The notes under the pieces: model-generated
Database searches by the model: none
Told to the model about the DNA's origin: nothing
The model's input: the letters and a program-made list of their open reading frames with translations, nothing else
Program-made: the position numbers and the translations under genes
Assembly (NCBI GenBank): GCA_003280025.1
Contig: QCGD01000004.1
Coordinates: 62,001-126,000, forward strand
Length of the DNA: 64,000 bases
Source: Prochlorococcus sp. AG-363-P06
GTDB taxonomy: Bacteria; Cyanobacteriota; Cyanobacteriia; PCC-6307; Cyanobiaceae
Direction: 5' to 3'
Shown here: positions 1 through 10,398 of the stretch, piece after piece
Layout of the letters: each line of letters begins with the position of its first letter
How positions within the stretch are numbered: position 1 is the first letter of the stretch

Positions 1-12
1 TTCAAAGAGACG

Positions 13-993
13 ATGGTATCTAATCTAAACCTTGAATTAGACTTTTTTAAAAGTAGAGGAAATGAATATTTTAAAAATATGGATTATGAAGAAGATATTT
101 ATATTTATAATGGATCAAGAAAAGAAAACATAAAAAATTACTGGCCAACAACTATTATCAAGTCAAATTCTGAAACTTTTATACAGGTAATTATAAAGTT
201 TAATAATAGTGATTTTAGAAATAAGATAAAATATATTTGGTTAAAAGTGTTTTGGGAAAATTACGGACATTTTGGAATAACTAATAAAAAAGATTGTTTT
301 TTACTGAATTTAGATAGTAAAAAACTTAAGACAAAAGAAGTAATTGAAGTTCCTATTAATAATGATTATGATGCTTTAGCAATTAGAACAGACATACTTG
401 GATGTTTTGATGAGCCATTAGATACATTAATTAATTACAGCAAAGGAATTGTTCATAAAAATGATATTTTGACCATAGGAGAAAGTCCTCTAGCAATTAT
501 GCAAAGTAGATATATATCTCCACAAAATCTTGAATATAGTTTTTTTTCTAAATTACTTTGTTATTTTTTCAACCCTACAAGTAGTCTTGCGACAGCTTGC
601 GGAATGCAATTACTAATCAATAAAATCGGCGTTACCAGAATAACTCTTTCATTATTTATAGGATTTCTTTTTAAATTAATAGGTGTTAAAGGAATATTTT
701 ATAGATTAACTGGCTCTGAATCATCGCTAATTGACGATATAAGTGGCACAGTAACTCCTTATGATAAAAGCATCGTTATGGGCCCCAAAAATGTAAAATT
801 ATTCTGTAAGAACTTATCAAGATATCTTAATATAGAGGTAGCTGTAGTAGATGTTAATGATCTAGGAGGAGTAAAAATATTAGCCAGTTCAAATAAATCG
901 GTGAATAAAATACTCAAAAGAACCTTGAAATTTAATCCTGCAGGTAATGCCGATGAAAAAACGCCTATAGTATTAATAAGACATAAAGAATAA
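13..993 (+). CDS. CofE-like (F420-0:gamma-glutamyl ligase-like) protein
   Basis: This 326-residue protein resembles the CofE family, whose members add glutamate to coenzyme F420-0. The resemblance lies in a segment like the family's 'GDilvvaek' element (NDILTIGESPLAI, about residues 151-163) and in a C-terminal part with GPKNVKLFCKNL followed by VAVVDVNDLGG. The N-terminal third is not recognisable. A hydrophobic stretch near residues 205-225 may be buried core. Prochlorococcus is not known to make F420, so the true acceptor is probably different. The stop codon abuts the ATG of the next gene, so the two are probably co-transcribed. The ATG lies 12 bases from the window edge and an earlier start cannot be excluded. 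Confidence 0.6.
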   Translation: MVSNLNLELDFFKSRGNEYFKNMDYEEDIYIYNGSRKENIKNYWPTTIIKSNSETFIQVIIKFNNSDFRNKIKYIWLKVFWENYGHFGITNKKDCFLLNLDSKKLKTKEVIEVPINNDYDALAIRTDILGCFDEPLDTLINYSKGIVHKNDILTIGESPLAIMQSRYISPQNLEYSFFSKLLCYFFNPTSSLATACGMQLLINKIGVTRITLSLFIGFLFKLIGVKGIFYRLTGSESSLIDDISGTVTPYDKSIVMGPKNVKLFCKNLSRYLNIEVAVVDVNDLGGVKILASSNKSVNKILKRTLKFNPAGNADEKTPIVLIRHKE

Positions 994-2049
994 ATGAAAC
1001 TAAATAAAGCCAAATTTTTAAATTTTGAAAATGAAATTAAAGTGACTTATGAGGAACTTCATATACGTCACATTAACCTTTTAATAGATATTAAAAATAA
1101 GGAGTTAAATAATTGGTTTTTAAAAATGGCAATTATTAATACCTTTGATGACTTAAAAATTTTCTTAAATAATTTAAAAAAAAATAAGAATAAATGTATT
1201 ATTGCTATTGATGGAAACAAAATTATAGGTTATTTAAATATATTTCCTTTAAATACTAAAGAGACCTGCTTAAAAATATCTAAACCTAAGTTAATAAACA
1301 AAAACTGTTACTTAACTAGTAGGGAATTGACTTTAGGTCTGATAAAGAAATCAATCTCTATAACAGGTATTAAGACATCAAGTTGGTTAATTAACTCTGA
1401 AATAAATAATCATGACCTTATATCAACCGCTCGAGAATTAGGTTTTCAACCATCAGAGGAAATTAAACTTTGGATAAGAAATAATCACAATAGCTCTATG
1501 GGAAAAGCTATTCTAAAGGAAAATTTAATCAATGAATTTGAAGAGATAAATAAAGCAAATCTAATAAAAGTAGTAAATTTTATTAGATCAAATCAATCTC
1601 CTTTAATACGTAATATTTTAGATTTTGATCAAAAAGATATTCTTAAAAGAAACAACTCTAATAGTGGAGCATTAATTTTAAATAATTCAGTTTTATGTAC
1701 CATATTAAAAGATATCAATTATCAAAATTTAGAGATTTACACCTTAACTATAAGTAGATATTGGGATAACAGTTTTAATCCTATTTTGAAGAAATTTATC
1801 AATAAATTTTTTGTAAGATCACCTTTTTCAATTTTAAAAACTTATAAAGAAAATATTCAACTAAATTCCTTCCTTGAGGAATGTGAGTTAGAAGAAAAAT
1901 CTCAAGAGATTATTCTTTTAAGAAATACAATAATTAAAAATGAAGCTACGCAAGTTAATAAAATAAATAAATCTATAGAATCAATCTTTCAAAAATTGAA
2001 TCCTCAGGGAGATCCATATCCATCCCCTTTACCCTTAAAGTCTAAGTGA
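994..2049 (+). CDS. GNAT-like acetyltransferase, putative
   Basis: This 351-residue protein is encoded between the CofE-like gene and ruvX. Its N-terminal half has a pattern compatible with a GNAT fold: a strand [19 protein letters not shown] at about residues 68-86, then helices and a second strand after SSWLINSE. I see no clear acetyl-CoA Q/R-x-x-G-x-G/A signature, so catalytic activity is uncertain. The C-terminus ends in a proline-rich tail ([12 protein letters not shown]). It starts directly after the upstream stop and overlaps the GTG start of ruvX by four bases (GTGA), which indicates translational coupling. The acetyltransferase label is an inference from weak pattern and context. Confidence 0.5.
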   Translation: MKLNKAKFLNFENEIKVTYEELHIRHINLLIDIKNKELNNWFLKMAIINTFDDLKIFLNNLKKNKNKCIIAIDGNKIIGYLNIFPLNTKETCLKISKPKLINKNCYLTSRELTLGLIKKSISITGIKTSSWLINSEINNHDLISTARELGFQPSEEIKLWIRNNHNSSMGKAILKENLINEFEEINKANLIKVVNFIRSNQSPLIRNILDFDQKDILKRNNSNSGALILNNSVLCTILKDINYQNLEIYTLTISRYWDNSFNPILKKFINKFFVRSPFSILKTYKENIQLNSFLEECELEEKSQEIILLRNTIIKNEATQVNKINKSIESIFQKLNPQGDPYPSPLPLKSK

Positions 2050-2507
2050 AATTCTGCAAACCAAAACCGAGGTCAATATTAAGTTTAGATGTAGGAATAA
2101 AAAGGATAGGATTGGCTTATTGTGACCCTCTTTGCATTACTTCAAATATACTTCCAGCTGTAAATAGATTCAAAAATAATCAAGAGTTTAAGATTATTAG
2201 AAATCACATTAATAAGCTTAATTTAACTGGATTTATTGTTGGACTACCACTTGATGAAAATGGTAAGCCTACAAGCCAATCATTGGATTGTAAAGAATAC
2301 GGAGAATTACTATTTTATCAACTAAAACTTCCTTTTTCATTCGTTAACGAGCATAGTTCAACATGGGAATCTACTAATAGATTTGGGATTAAGAAAGACA
2401 AATCTGGTTTAATTGATAGTTTTTCTGCAAAGATAATTCTTGAACAATGGATTCAAGAAGGTCCTGAATTAAAAGAATTAATGGGTAAAGAGCATATAAA
2501 ATATTAG
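2046..2507 (+). CDS. ruvX: RuvX/YqgF putative Holliday junction resolvase
   Basis: YqgF-family proteins have an RNase H-like fold and act in Holliday junction resolution and/or pre-16S rRNA 5' processing. The N-terminal signature [17 protein letters not shown] (from about residue 13) carries the first catalytic Asp. The central [14 protein letters not shown] strand and loop and the later [10 protein letters not shown] element with the acidic residue are typical. The length of 153 residues is close to the family norm of about 140-155. The start is GTG, overlapping the upstream TGA by four bases. Confidence 0.93.
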   Translation: MKFCKPKPRSILSLDVGIKRIGLAYCDPLCITSNILPAVNRFKNNQEFKIIRNHINKLNLTGFIVGLPLDENGKPTSQSLDCKEYGELLFYQLKLPFSFVNEHSSTWESTNRFGIKKDKSGLIDSFSAKIILEQWIQEGPELKELMGKEHIKY

Positions 2508-2534
2508 TATAAAATTATATTTAGAAAAATTTAA

Positions 2535-3071
2535 ATGGAAGAAACTAATTCTAAAGATAACTATGAGGCTAAGACACTTATATTAAATGACTCAAATGGT
2601 AATGAACTTTTTTGCTATCTAGAGCAATTAGTAAATATTGAGGGTGAAGAATATGCATTATTAACCCCTGTTGATACCCCAGTAAGTCTTTTTAAAATTA
2701 ATGAAAAAGATGAACCTGAATTAATTGAAAAGATAGAAAAGAATGAACAAATTCTTAAGAATGCTGACGCTGTACTGCAAGAACATGATTTAAGACTAAT
2801 TAGGTCAGCAGTTACCTTGACGGTATCAGGTGAACTTGAAGAGCCAATATATGACGAATTAGAAGAAGATCCCCTTGAAGAAGATAGTGAAACCTATGAA
2901 TTACTCGTAAATTTTAATGTATTAGAACAAGAATATGGAATATATATCCCATTAGATCCATTTTTTATTGTTGGCAAATTAAAAGATAAAGGTGCCATCT
3001 TAATTGAAGATGACGATTTTGATAGACTTCAACCTTTAATTGAATCAGAACTTGAAAAGAATAGTTTTTAA
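2535..3071 (+). CDS. DUF3727 domain protein
   Basis: This 178-residue acidic protein of unknown function matches the DUF3727 (DUF1292-related) pattern conserved in cyanobacteria and plastid-bearing eukaryotes. Strands such as ETLILNDSNGNELFCYLEQL and GEEYALLTPVDTPVSLFKI are followed by a Glu/Asp-rich middle and a second domain ending with EDDDFDRLQPLIESEL. There is no signal peptide or membrane segment. It sits 27 bases after ruvX and 5 bases before the YqeG gene, in the same run. Confidence 0.8.
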   Translation: MEETNSKDNYEAKTLILNDSNGNELFCYLEQLVNIEGEEYALLTPVDTPVSLFKINEKDEPELIEKIEKNEQILKNADAVLQEHDLRLIRSAVTLTVSGELEEPIYDELEEDPLEEDSETYELLVNFNVLEQEYGIYIPLDPFFIVGKLKDKGAILIEDDDFDRLQPLIESELEKNSF

Positions 3072-3076
3072 AATTA

Positions 3077-3571
3077 ATGCGATCAATTGTAGAACCTTAT
3101 TGGGATACCAAATTACCAATATATGAAATAACTCTTTCAAAACTACAAAAAGAAGGTATTGATTGTTTATTAATTGATGTTGATGGAACCCTAATAAATA
3201 GAAACTCAACCACAATTCCTAAGGTTGTAAAAAATTGGATATTTGAATCCGAAATGTACTTCTCCTTATATTTAATTAGTAATAATCCTTCAGAAAAACG
3301 TATTAGTAAAATAGCTAAAGATTTAAAAATTAGATATAAGTTTAATGCTTTAAAACCAAGAAAAAAAGTCACCCTAGATGTAATCAATGAACTAAAATGT
3401 GAATCAAAAAAGATTGCTATTATTGGAGATAGAATTCTTACAGATATTGTTGTTGGGAATAGATGTAATATAAAAACAATATTAGTTAAGCGATTAGGGA
3501 AAGATGGCCTGCCAATTAAATTTAATTTAACTTTGTTATTAGAAAAATTAATTACTTTTTTTATAAAATGA
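3077..3571 (+). CDS. YqeG-family HAD-IIIA phosphatase
   Basis: This is a HAD-superfamily phosphatase of 164 residues. Motif I is [10 protein letters not shown] at residues 31-40 with Asp34 and Asp36. Motif II is LISNNPS near residue 70. A lysine-containing segment (NALKPRKK) is followed by motif [13 protein letters not shown] near residues 117-124. Family members act on small phosphorylated substrates, and the bacterial YqeG substrate is not settled (the eukaryotic relative PTPMT1/Gep4 class acts on phosphatidylglycerophosphate). The last bases overlap the proB start (ATGA), so it is coupled to proB. Confidence 0.88.
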   Translation: MRSIVEPYWDTKLPIYEITLSKLQKEGIDCLLIDVDGTLINRNSTTIPKVVKNWIFESEMYFSLYLISNNPSEKRISKIAKDLKIRYKFNALKPRKKVTLDVINELKCESKKIAIIGDRILTDIVVGNRCNIKTILVKRLGKDGLPIKFNLTLLLEKLITFFIK

Positions 3572-4650
3572 AAATCTGGGTAATAAAAATTGGTACTAGT
3601 ATTTTAAGAGGAACAGATAAAATCTCTACAGAAGAAGTAATAGAAACCCTATGCAAATCGTTCACAAATTTTCTGTTAAAAGGAAATAAAATAGTTTTAG
3701 TAACGAGTGGTGCTGTTGGATTAGGTTGTAAGAAATTAAATTTAAAGGCAAGGCCCACTGACTTAAGTACATTGCAAGCTACTGCTGCAGTTGGACAAGT
3801 GAATTTAATGGCTATATACGATAAAACTTTTAAAAAATTAGGACATAATATTGCTCAAATACTTATAACAAAGGCAGATTTTAATTCGAGTAAATCATTC
3901 AATAACGCCTCTAAAACATTTAAGAAATTAATTGATTTGAATGTAATACCAATTGTTAATGAAAACGACTCTATTGCGAATGAAGAGCTTAAATATGGAG
4001 ATAACGATACTCTTTCTGCATTAGTAGCATTGGCTATAAATGCTAATAAGCTTATTTTATTAACAGATATAGAAAACTTATATTCAAAAGATCCAAGAAA
4101 GAATAAAGATGCTCATCCAATTAAAGAAGTACACAATAAACAATTAAAGGAAATTAAAGATAAAAACATAAATAACCTAAATAATGAATGGGGAACAGGT
4201 GGTATTTCAACAAAACTACTCGCAGCTGAAATTGCAACAAAAGGAGGAGTTGAAGTACAACTTGCTGATGGCAGGAATGAAAAAAATTTAATAAATATTT
4301 TTAACGGAAATAAAATTGGAACTCTATTTTATCCTATTGAAAAACCTATAAGGAACAAAAAAAGTTGGCTTTCACACGCAATTCAAACAGTTGGGAAAAT
4401 AATCCTAGATGATGGAGCTTGTCTAGCAATTGAGAAAAGAGGTGCCTCACTTTTGTCCGTTGGTGTAAAAGAAGTAGTAGGAAACTTTACAGTTAATCAA
4501 GCAGTTAAAATTGTAAATACAGATAATAAAGAAGTTGCAAAGGGTATAACATCAATAAGTAGCGACAATTTAAAAAGTATTTTAAATGATAAAGAAAATA
4601 CTAATTCATCCATAATTGTCGTACATAGGGATGTTCTGGCTCTCTCTTAA
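3568..4650 (+). CDS. proB: Glutamate 5-kinase
   Basis: ProB phosphorylates L-glutamate, the first step of proline synthesis. The amino-acid kinase domain (about residues 1-255) begins with [11 protein letters not shown] and contains [37 protein letters not shown] and the [13 protein letters not shown] substrate loop. A C-terminal PUA domain (about 270-350, [18 protein letters not shown]...) gives the long 360-residue form. The start codon overlaps the upstream stop by four bases. Confidence 0.96.
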   Translation: MKIWVIKIGTSILRGTDKISTEEVIETLCKSFTNFLLKGNKIVLVTSGAVGLGCKKLNLKARPTDLSTLQATAAVGQVNLMAIYDKTFKKLGHNIAQILITKADFNSSKSFNNASKTFKKLIDLNVIPIVNENDSIANEELKYGDNDTLSALVALAINANKLILLTDIENLYSKDPRKNKDAHPIKEVHNKQLKEIKDKNINNLNNEWGTGGISTKLLAAEIATKGGVEVQLADGRNEKNLINIFNGNKIGTLFYPIEKPIRNKKSWLSHAIQTVGKIILDDGACLAIEKRGASLLSVGVKEVVGNFTVNQAVKIVNTDNKEVAKGITSISSDNLKSILNDKENTNSSIIVVHRDVLALS

Positions 4651-4672
4651 AAAAAGAAATTTTAACTGAAAA

Positions 4673-5707
4673 ATGCTTTTAAGTGATTTAATTGATCTCA
4701 TAAAAAAAGGGAATTCAAAATTTATTAGTGCAAATATTGTTGATGATATAAATATAGAAAATGCAGCTTCTCTAGATAATGCCAAGAAGAATGAAATTTC
4801 ATTCTTAGAAGAAAATAATATCTTAAGAGAGAATTTAGGGAAAACGGAAGTTTCAGCTATAATCACAACAAATAATACTGAAATTCTTAATTCACTTAAG
4901 TTGTTAAAAATTTCAAATATAATTGTAGAAAATCCAAGAATTGCATTCGCAGAAGTATTAAACTTTTTATATAAAAAAATTACTTACAATCAAGGAATTG
5001 ATCATTCTGCCGTTATAGATAAAACTTCAAGAGTAGGACAAAATTGCTATATAGGACCTAATGTTTACATAGGACCAAATACTACTATTGGTGATAATAA
5101 TTATATTTTTCCTGGTACATCAATTTTAGGAAATATTCAAATTGGTAACGACAATATAATTCATCCAAATTGTGTTATATACGAAAACACCTCATTAGAA
5201 AATCATTGTGTAATAAACTCAAATACAGTTATTGGATCAGAAGGATTTGGTTTTATTCCTCAGGATGGTAAGTGGATAAAAATGCCTCAGAAAGGTAGTG
5301 TGAAGATTATGAGCTTTGTAGAAATTGGAACTAATTGTTGTATTGATAGACCTGCAGTAGGAGTTACTTTCATCGATGAAGGAACAAAAATGGATAATTT
5401 AGTACAAATTGGTCACGGGGTTAAAATTGGTAAAAATTGTGCTTTAGCTGCTCAAGTTGGTATCGCTGGAGGAGCTATAATTGGAGATGGGGTTATATTG
5501 GCTGGACAAGTAGGTGTTAATAATAGAGTTAAAGTTGGCAACAACGTAATTGCAAGTTCAAAATGTGGAATTCATTGTGATATAGAAGATGGAGAGGTAA
5601 TTAGTGGTTTCCCCGCTATGAAAAATAAATCCTGGTTAAGGAGTTCAAGTATTTTTAAAAAATTACCTGAATTAGCAAAAAAACTTAGACAATTAGACAA
5701 TAAATAA
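4673..5707 (+). CDS. lpxD: UDP-3-O-acylglucosamine N-acyltransferase
   Basis: LpxD transfers the second hydroxyacyl chain in lipid A synthesis. An N-terminal uridine-binding domain (about residues 1-105) is followed by a left-handed beta-helix of hexapeptide repeats from about 110 to 300 (for example YIGPNVYIGPNTTIGDN). The catalytic histidine is visible as His248 in VQIGHGVKIG. The length of 344 residues is normal. It shows that this organism keeps an LPS outer membrane. Confidence 0.95.
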   Translation: MLLSDLIDLIKKGNSKFISANIVDDINIENAASLDNAKKNEISFLEENNILRENLGKTEVSAIITTNNTEILNSLKLLKISNIIVENPRIAFAEVLNFLYKKITYNQGIDHSAVIDKTSRVGQNCYIGPNVYIGPNTTIGDNNYIFPGTSILGNIQIGNDNIIHPNCVIYENTSLENHCVINSNTVIGSEGFGFIPQDGKWIKMPQKGSVKIMSFVEIGTNCCIDRPAVGVTFIDEGTKMDNLVQIGHGVKIGKNCALAAQVGIAGGAIIGDGVILAGQVGVNNRVKVGNNVIASSKCGIHCDIEDGEVISGFPAMKNKSWLRSSSIFKKLPELAKKLRQLDNK

Positions 5708-5735
5708 TTTATTGTCTTACTAAACAAAAAATTAA

Positions 5736-6809
5736 ATGAAAAAATATAAAGTTGTTTTATTGTCAGGAGATGGGATTGGGCCAGAAATATCCGAAGTTTC
5801 AAAAAAGATATTAAAAAAAGTCTCAAGAAAATATTCTTTTGAAATTGAAATCAATGAACAATTATTTGGCGGGATAGCATATGAAAAAAAAGGATTTCCT
5901 GCACCAGAAGAGACATTAGATCAATGCAAAATAAGTGATGCAGTTCTATTAGCATGCGTAGGAGATATAAAATATGACTCTCTGCCAAGAGAATTAAGAC
6001 CCGAAAGTGGGTTACTTAAGTTAAGGTCTGCATTAAACCTATTTGCAAATATAAGACCAGTAAAGATAAGAAAATCACTAATAGGTTCAAGTACTTTAAA
6101 GAAAGAAATAGTTGAGAATGTAGATCTAGTTGTGGTGAGAGAATTAATAGGTGGTATTTATTTTGGTAATCCCAGAGGACATATAACTAACACTAAAGTT
6201 CCAAAAGCTTTCAATACAATGGTTTACGACGCTTCCGAAATAGAAAGAATAACTAATATTGCAATCAAAATAGCTAATCAAAGGAATAAGAAGATATGTT
6301 CTGTGGATAAATCAAACGTACTAGAGGTTAGCCAATTATGGAGAGATACAGTTTCTAATATCACCTCAAAAGATAAGAATTTGTCTTTTAGTAATATGTA
6401 TGTTGACAATGCAGCAATGCAGCTAGTTAGGGATCCCAGTCAATTTGATGTAATTTTAACAAGTAATTTATTTGGTGATATTTTGAGTGATCTAGCAGCA
6501 ATGTTAACCGGCTCTATTGGCATGCTACCTTCAGCATCTCTAAATAATAATGGACCAGGAGTTTTTGAACCGGTTCATGGTTCTGCACCCGATATAGCTG
6601 GCAAAAATATAGCAAATCCTATTGCAATGCTTTTATCTGCCTCAATGATGCTTAAAATCGGTTTAAATGAATCAGAAGCAGCAGAAAATATAGAAAATGC
6701 TATTGATAGAGTTTTATCAAGAGGATTTCGAACTGCAGATTTAAATAATGGTTCTTGCCAAATACTTTCATGCAGTGAAATTGGTGAAAAGATAATTAAT
6801 GAAATTTAA
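5736..6809 (+). CDS. leuB: 3-isopropylmalate dehydrogenase
   Basis: LeuB oxidatively decarboxylates 3-isopropylmalate in leucine synthesis. Signatures include the N-terminus VVLLSGDGIGPEIS, LRPESGLLKLRSALNLFANIRP, RELIGGIYFG, DNAAMQLVRDP, the metal site around LTSNLFGDILSDLAAML, and GVFEPVHGSAPDIAGKN for NAD binding. The length of 357 residues is full. An AT-rich dyad lies just downstream (about 6823-6844), before prk. Confidence 0.96.
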   Translation: MKKYKVVLLSGDGIGPEISEVSKKILKKVSRKYSFEIEINEQLFGGIAYEKKGFPAPEETLDQCKISDAVLLACVGDIKYDSLPRELRPESGLLKLRSALNLFANIRPVKIRKSLIGSSTLKKEIVENVDLVVVRELIGGIYFGNPRGHITNTKVPKAFNTMVYDASEIERITNIAIKIANQRNKKICSVDKSNVLEVSQLWRDTVSNITSKDKNLSFSNMYVDNAAMQLVRDPSQFDVILTSNLFGDILSDLAAMLTGSIGMLPSASLNNNGPGVFEPVHGSAPDIAGKNIANPIAMLLSASMMLKIGLNESEAAENIENAIDRVLSRGFRTADLNNGSCQILSCSEIGEKIINEI

Positions 6810-6897
6810 AAATAATTAATAAATTAAAATATATTTTTAATTTGAACAAAAAGATGGCAGATGACCTGTCAGAATCGATAGATATTGTTTTTTAAAA

Positions 6898-7797
6898 ATG
6901 TCTAAACGTCATCCAGTAGTCGCTGTAACAGGATCATCAGGAGCAGGAACAAGTACAGTAAAAAGAGCATTTGAGCATATTTTTGCTAGAGAAGATATTA
7001 TCCCTGCAGTTGTAGAAGGCGATAGTTACCACAGATTTGAGAGGATGCCTATGAAAAAAGCTATGGCAGAGGCTCTTTCAAAAGGAGAAAATTTTTCTCA
7101 CTTTGGACCGGAAGCGAACCTTTTTGACAAACTAGAGGAACTATTTAAAATCTATGGGGAAACTGGTGGAGGTAAGAAGAGATATTATCTTCATAGTCAA
7201 GAAGAAGCAGAAGAACATAATACAAGACTTGGCACATCCCTAGAACCAGGCCAATTCACACCATGGGAAGATATTCCAAAAGGAACAGATGTTCTGTTTT
7301 ATGAAGGATTACATGGAGGGGTTGAAGGTGAAGGATACAATGTCGCATCTTACGCTGACTTACTTGTTGGTGTTGTACCAATAACAAACTTAGAATGGAT
7401 TCAAAAAATACATAGAGACAATGCAGAAAGAGGTTATTCAGCTGAGACTATTGTTGATACTATTTTAAGAAGAATGCCTGATTATATAAATCATATATGT
7501 CCACAATTTAGTAAAACAGATATTAATTTTCAAAGAATTCCAACTATTGATACTTCCAATCCTTTTATCTGTAGAAACATCCCTACTCCAGATGAGAGTT
7601 TTGTAATAATACATTTCAGAAAAGGAGCAAGAGAAAAATGGGGGATTGATTTTCAATACCTACTTGGAATGATTCATGATTCGTTTATGTCTAGTCCAAC
7701 AAGCATAGTTGTAAATGGTGGGAAAATGGGTTTTGCCATGGAACTTATTCTTACCCCAATAATTCATAAGATGATAGAAGAAAAAAAACATGCTTAG
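6898..7797 (+). CDS. prk: Phosphoribulokinase, class I (proteobacterial type)
   Basis: This enzyme phosphorylates ribulose 5-phosphate to the Rubisco substrate. The P-loop GSSGAGTST lies at residues 12-20, and the EGDSYHRF segment at 40-47 carries the catalytic Asp42. The 299-residue length, the N-terminal sequence and the later REDIIPAVVEGD pattern match the short class I form of proteobacteria rather than the roughly 330-residue cyanobacterial and plant class II enzyme. Only two cysteines are visible (Cys201, Cys225), neither near the P-loop, so the classic thioredoxin and CP12 disulfide switch is absent. This fits the proteobacterial-type Rubisco of marine picocyanobacteria. Confidence 0.95.
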   Translation: MSKRHPVVAVTGSSGAGTSTVKRAFEHIFAREDIIPAVVEGDSYHRFERMPMKKAMAEALSKGENFSHFGPEANLFDKLEELFKIYGETGGGKKRYYLHSQEEAEEHNTRLGTSLEPGQFTPWEDIPKGTDVLFYEGLHGGVEGEGYNVASYADLLVGVVPITNLEWIQKIHRDNAERGYSAETIVDTILRRMPDYINHICPQFSKTDINFQRIPTIDTSNPFICRNIPTPDESFVIIHFRKGAREKWGIDFQYLLGMIHDSFMSSPTSIVVNGGKMGFAMELILTPIIHKMIEEKKHA

Positions 7798-7979
7798 ATT
7801 TATGATTAAAATATAAAAATCTCATAAATTTTATATTAATCAATTCCATAAAACTCGCAAAATCTTTGGCTAAAAAATATTTTTCAAGTCTTAAAGATCA
7901 AAAGAAATCTCAAATTTTTATATATCTTTCTTGATAAAAGGGCCATAGTTAGACTTTAATATAAAAAACAGATAATATT

Positions 7980-8858
7980 GTGTCTTTAATCGACTGGTTT
8001 GCCGCAAGGCGAAAGGATCAATTTGTTGGGAAAGTTTCTCAAGATACTGATGAAGGAGATGGTCTGTGGGTAAAATGTTCAGAATGTTCGCAAGTAGCCT
8101 ATAGAAAAGATCTAATATCAAATTTAAACGTATGTAGTAATTGTGGACATCACAATAGAATTAATAGCGATGAAAGGATAAGCATAATAGCTGATAAAGA
8201 TTCATTTAAGGAGTTTGACGGATTGTTGAGTCCGACAGATCCTTTAGGTTTCAAAGATAGAAGATCTTATGCCGATCGAATTAAAGAGAGTCAAGCTGGG
8301 ACTGGTTTAAGAGATGGGGTTATAACAGGTTTTTGTTCTATAAATTCAAGGCCTTTGGCATTAGCCGTGATGGATTTTAGATTTATGGGAGGATCAATGG
8401 GTTCTGTAGTTGGAGAAAAAATTACTAGAATAATTGAACGAGCAACTAAAGAAAACTACCCTATACTTATTGTCTGTGCATCGGGAGGTGCAAGAATGCA
8501 AGAAGGTATGTTAAGTCTGATGCAAATGGCGAAAATATCAGGAGCGCTTAAAAAACATAAAGAGAAAAATCTTCTATACATGCCCTTATTAACCCATCCA
8601 ACTACTGGAGGGGTAACAGCCAGCTTTGCAATGTTAGGTGATTTAATTTTAGCGGAACCAAAAGCTCTTATTGGATTTGCAGGCAGAAGAGTAATTGAAC
8701 AAACATTAAGAGAAAAATTACCTGATAATTTCCAAACAGCTGAATATCTTCTAGAACATGGTTTCGTTGATGTAATAGTGAAAAGGAAAGATCTAAAAAC
8801 AACTTTGACAAAAATTTTAAAAATTCATGGTGTAAAAGAACTTATAGAAAAAAACTGA
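7980..8858 (+). CDS. accD: Acetyl-CoA carboxylase carboxyltransferase, beta subunit
   Basis: AccD with AccA transfers the carboxyl group to acetyl-CoA, giving malonyl-CoA. A zinc ribbon with Cys33, Cys36, Cys52 and Cys55 is followed by the crotonase-like domain with [25 protein letters not shown] and [10 protein letters not shown]. The start is GTG at 7980, giving [12 protein letters not shown], the usual AccD N-terminus. About 180 bases of non-coding DNA lie upstream, so it may have its own promoter. Confidence 0.96.
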   Translation: MSLIDWFAARRKDQFVGKVSQDTDEGDGLWVKCSECSQVAYRKDLISNLNVCSNCGHHNRINSDERISIIADKDSFKEFDGLLSPTDPLGFKDRRSYADRIKESQAGTGLRDGVITGFCSINSRPLALAVMDFRFMGGSMGSVVGEKITRIIERATKENYPILIVCASGGARMQEGMLSLMQMAKISGALKKHKEKNLLYMPLLTHPTTGGVTASFAMLGDLILAEPKALIGFAGRRVIEQTLREKLPDNFQTAEYLLEHGFVDVIVKRKDLKTTLTKILKIHGVKELIEKN

Positions 8859-8863
8859 TAAGG

Positions 8864-9253
8864 ATGAAAATTATCTTAAATTTATTCTCTTTATCTTTAG
8901 CTCTTTTAATTGTAATTTTAAATTTTGCTGACTATACAAATGCAATAGGTAATGTTGATTGGGTTCTCCTAAAAGAGAATAAAGATGGGAAAGAATGGCT
9001 AGACAGAGGTAGTATTAAGCAACTTCGCAATGGAGAAATAAGTGTATTAACAAAGTTCTTTAAAAATCCAACAGAGTCAAATGATGATGGTGAGTTAAGA
9101 CTTTATGTAATGAGAATTAATTGTGATGATAAAAAGTTTAAAGATACTTCTATAAATGGAATTCCACAATTTAATTCAAAGTGGAAAACATCTAAAAATG
9201 ATGAACTATTAGATATTGTGATTGAAAATAGTTGTTCAGAATTCTTAAATTGA
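8864..9253 (+). CDS. Exported small protein, surface-adhesin E-like
   Basis: This 129-residue protein has an N-terminal signal peptide (about residues 1-27, hydrophobic core LFSLSLALLIVILNFA). The mature part starts GNVDWVLLKENKDGKEWLD and has paired cysteines (INCDDKKF and ENSCSEF). The layout is reminiscent of small periplasmic proteins of the surface-adhesin E-like family, but this is a weak assignment. It follows accD by five bases and precedes the oxidoreductase by five bases. Confidence 0.7.
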   Translation: MKIILNLFSLSLALLIVILNFADYTNAIGNVDWVLLKENKDGKEWLDRGSIKQLRNGEISVLTKFFKNPTESNDDGELRLYVMRINCDDKKFKDTSINGIPQFNSKWKTSKNDELLDIVIENSCSEFLN

Positions 9254-9258
9254 TAAAC

Positions 9259-10356
9259 ATGAAAATTAAACACAAGAAATTAAGAATAGCTATAGCTGGA
9301 TTAGGTTTTGGCAAGAAAGTACATCTAGAGGCTCTAAAAGAATCAGACTATTTAATTCCTAATGCAATTTTTCATTATAAAAAAGAGCAAAAATCAAATT
9401 TGGAGAAAGAGACTGGCTTAGATTTTTATCATGATTGGACAGCCTTAGTTAAATCCTCAGAAATTGACGGGATTATTATTGCAACTCCTCCTGAAACAAG
9501 ATTTAAATTAGCGAAAGAAGCTCTTGAGAATAATAAACATTTGCTTTTAGAAAAACCTGTAGCTATAAATTCTGCGGAAATTGAGGAATTACAAAGGATA
9601 TCATTGATTAAAAATTTAAGTGTTTGCGTTGACTTTGAATATAGAGTTGTTCCTCTATTTCTTCAAACGAAGAAACTGCTTGATGAAAATATTTTAGGAG
9701 AGATTTATTTAGTTAAATTAGATTGGTTAATGGGTAGCAGGTCTGATCCCAAAAGAGAGTGGAATTGGTATTCTTTGGATTCAAAAGGTGGAGGGGTAAT
9801 TGGAGCTTTAGGTACTCACGCATTTGATATGTTGAACTGGTTTTTTGGAGATTCCACAAAAGTATCTGGCAAGTTAGCAACATCTATTAAAAAGAGATGT
9901 TTGCCAAATTCCTCTGATTTGCTTCAAGTTACAAGCGAGGATGTCTGTCTAGCTAATTTGGAAATTAGCAACTACCATTCGGAATCAATTCCTTGTCAGG
10001 TTTCTTTATCATCAATTTCTAAAAACGGTAGAGGATTTAGTTTGGAAATATATGGAAGTGAAGGTTCTCTTATTCTTAAAAGCGAGAATCAAAAAGATTA
10101 TGTACACGGTTTTAATTTGAGTTTTTCAAACAAAGAAAATAAAATACAAAATTTAACAGCTGATTCTGTTTTTAATTTTGATAAAACATGGACTGATGGG
10201 AGGATTGCTCCAGTTATAAGAATTCAAGATTTATGGGCTGAAAGTATTATTAATAAAACACCTATAATACCTGGTTTATGCGAAGGACTTGCTAGTCATA
10301 GAATATGCGAGGCAATAAAAGAATCTTCAAAGAGTGGGATAAGTATAAAAATTTAG
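9259..10356 (+). CDS. Gfo/Idh/MocA-family oxidoreductase
   Basis: This is an NAD(P)-dependent sugar or polyol oxidoreductase. It has a Rossmann domain (IAIAGLGFGKKVHLEAL near residues 10-26), the IIIATPPETRF strand, the catalytic EKP motif in HLLLEKPVA, and a C-terminal alpha/beta domain with GGGVIGALGTHAFDMLNW. The substrate cannot be predicted. I chose the ATG at 9259, five bases after the previous stop. A TTG at 9232 would add nine residues inside the upstream gene and is less likely. Confidence 0.88.
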   Translation: MKIKHKKLRIAIAGLGFGKKVHLEALKESDYLIPNAIFHYKKEQKSNLEKETGLDFYHDWTALVKSSEIDGIIIATPPETRFKLAKEALENNKHLLLEKPVAINSAEIEELQRISLIKNLSVCVDFEYRVVPLFLQTKKLLDENILGEIYLVKLDWLMGSRSDPKREWNWYSLDSKGGGVIGALGTHAFDMLNWFFGDSTKVSGKLATSIKKRCLPNSSDLLQVTSEDVCLANLEISNYHSESIPCQVSLSSISKNGRGFSLEIYGSEGSLILKSENQKDYVHGFNLSFSNKENKIQNLTADSVFNFDKTWTDGRIAPVIRIQDLWAESIINKTPIIPGLCEGLASHRICEAIKESSKSGISIKI

Positions 10357-10398
10357 TGTCTACATTTATAAGTATCAATTAAAACTCGAAAAAGTATT

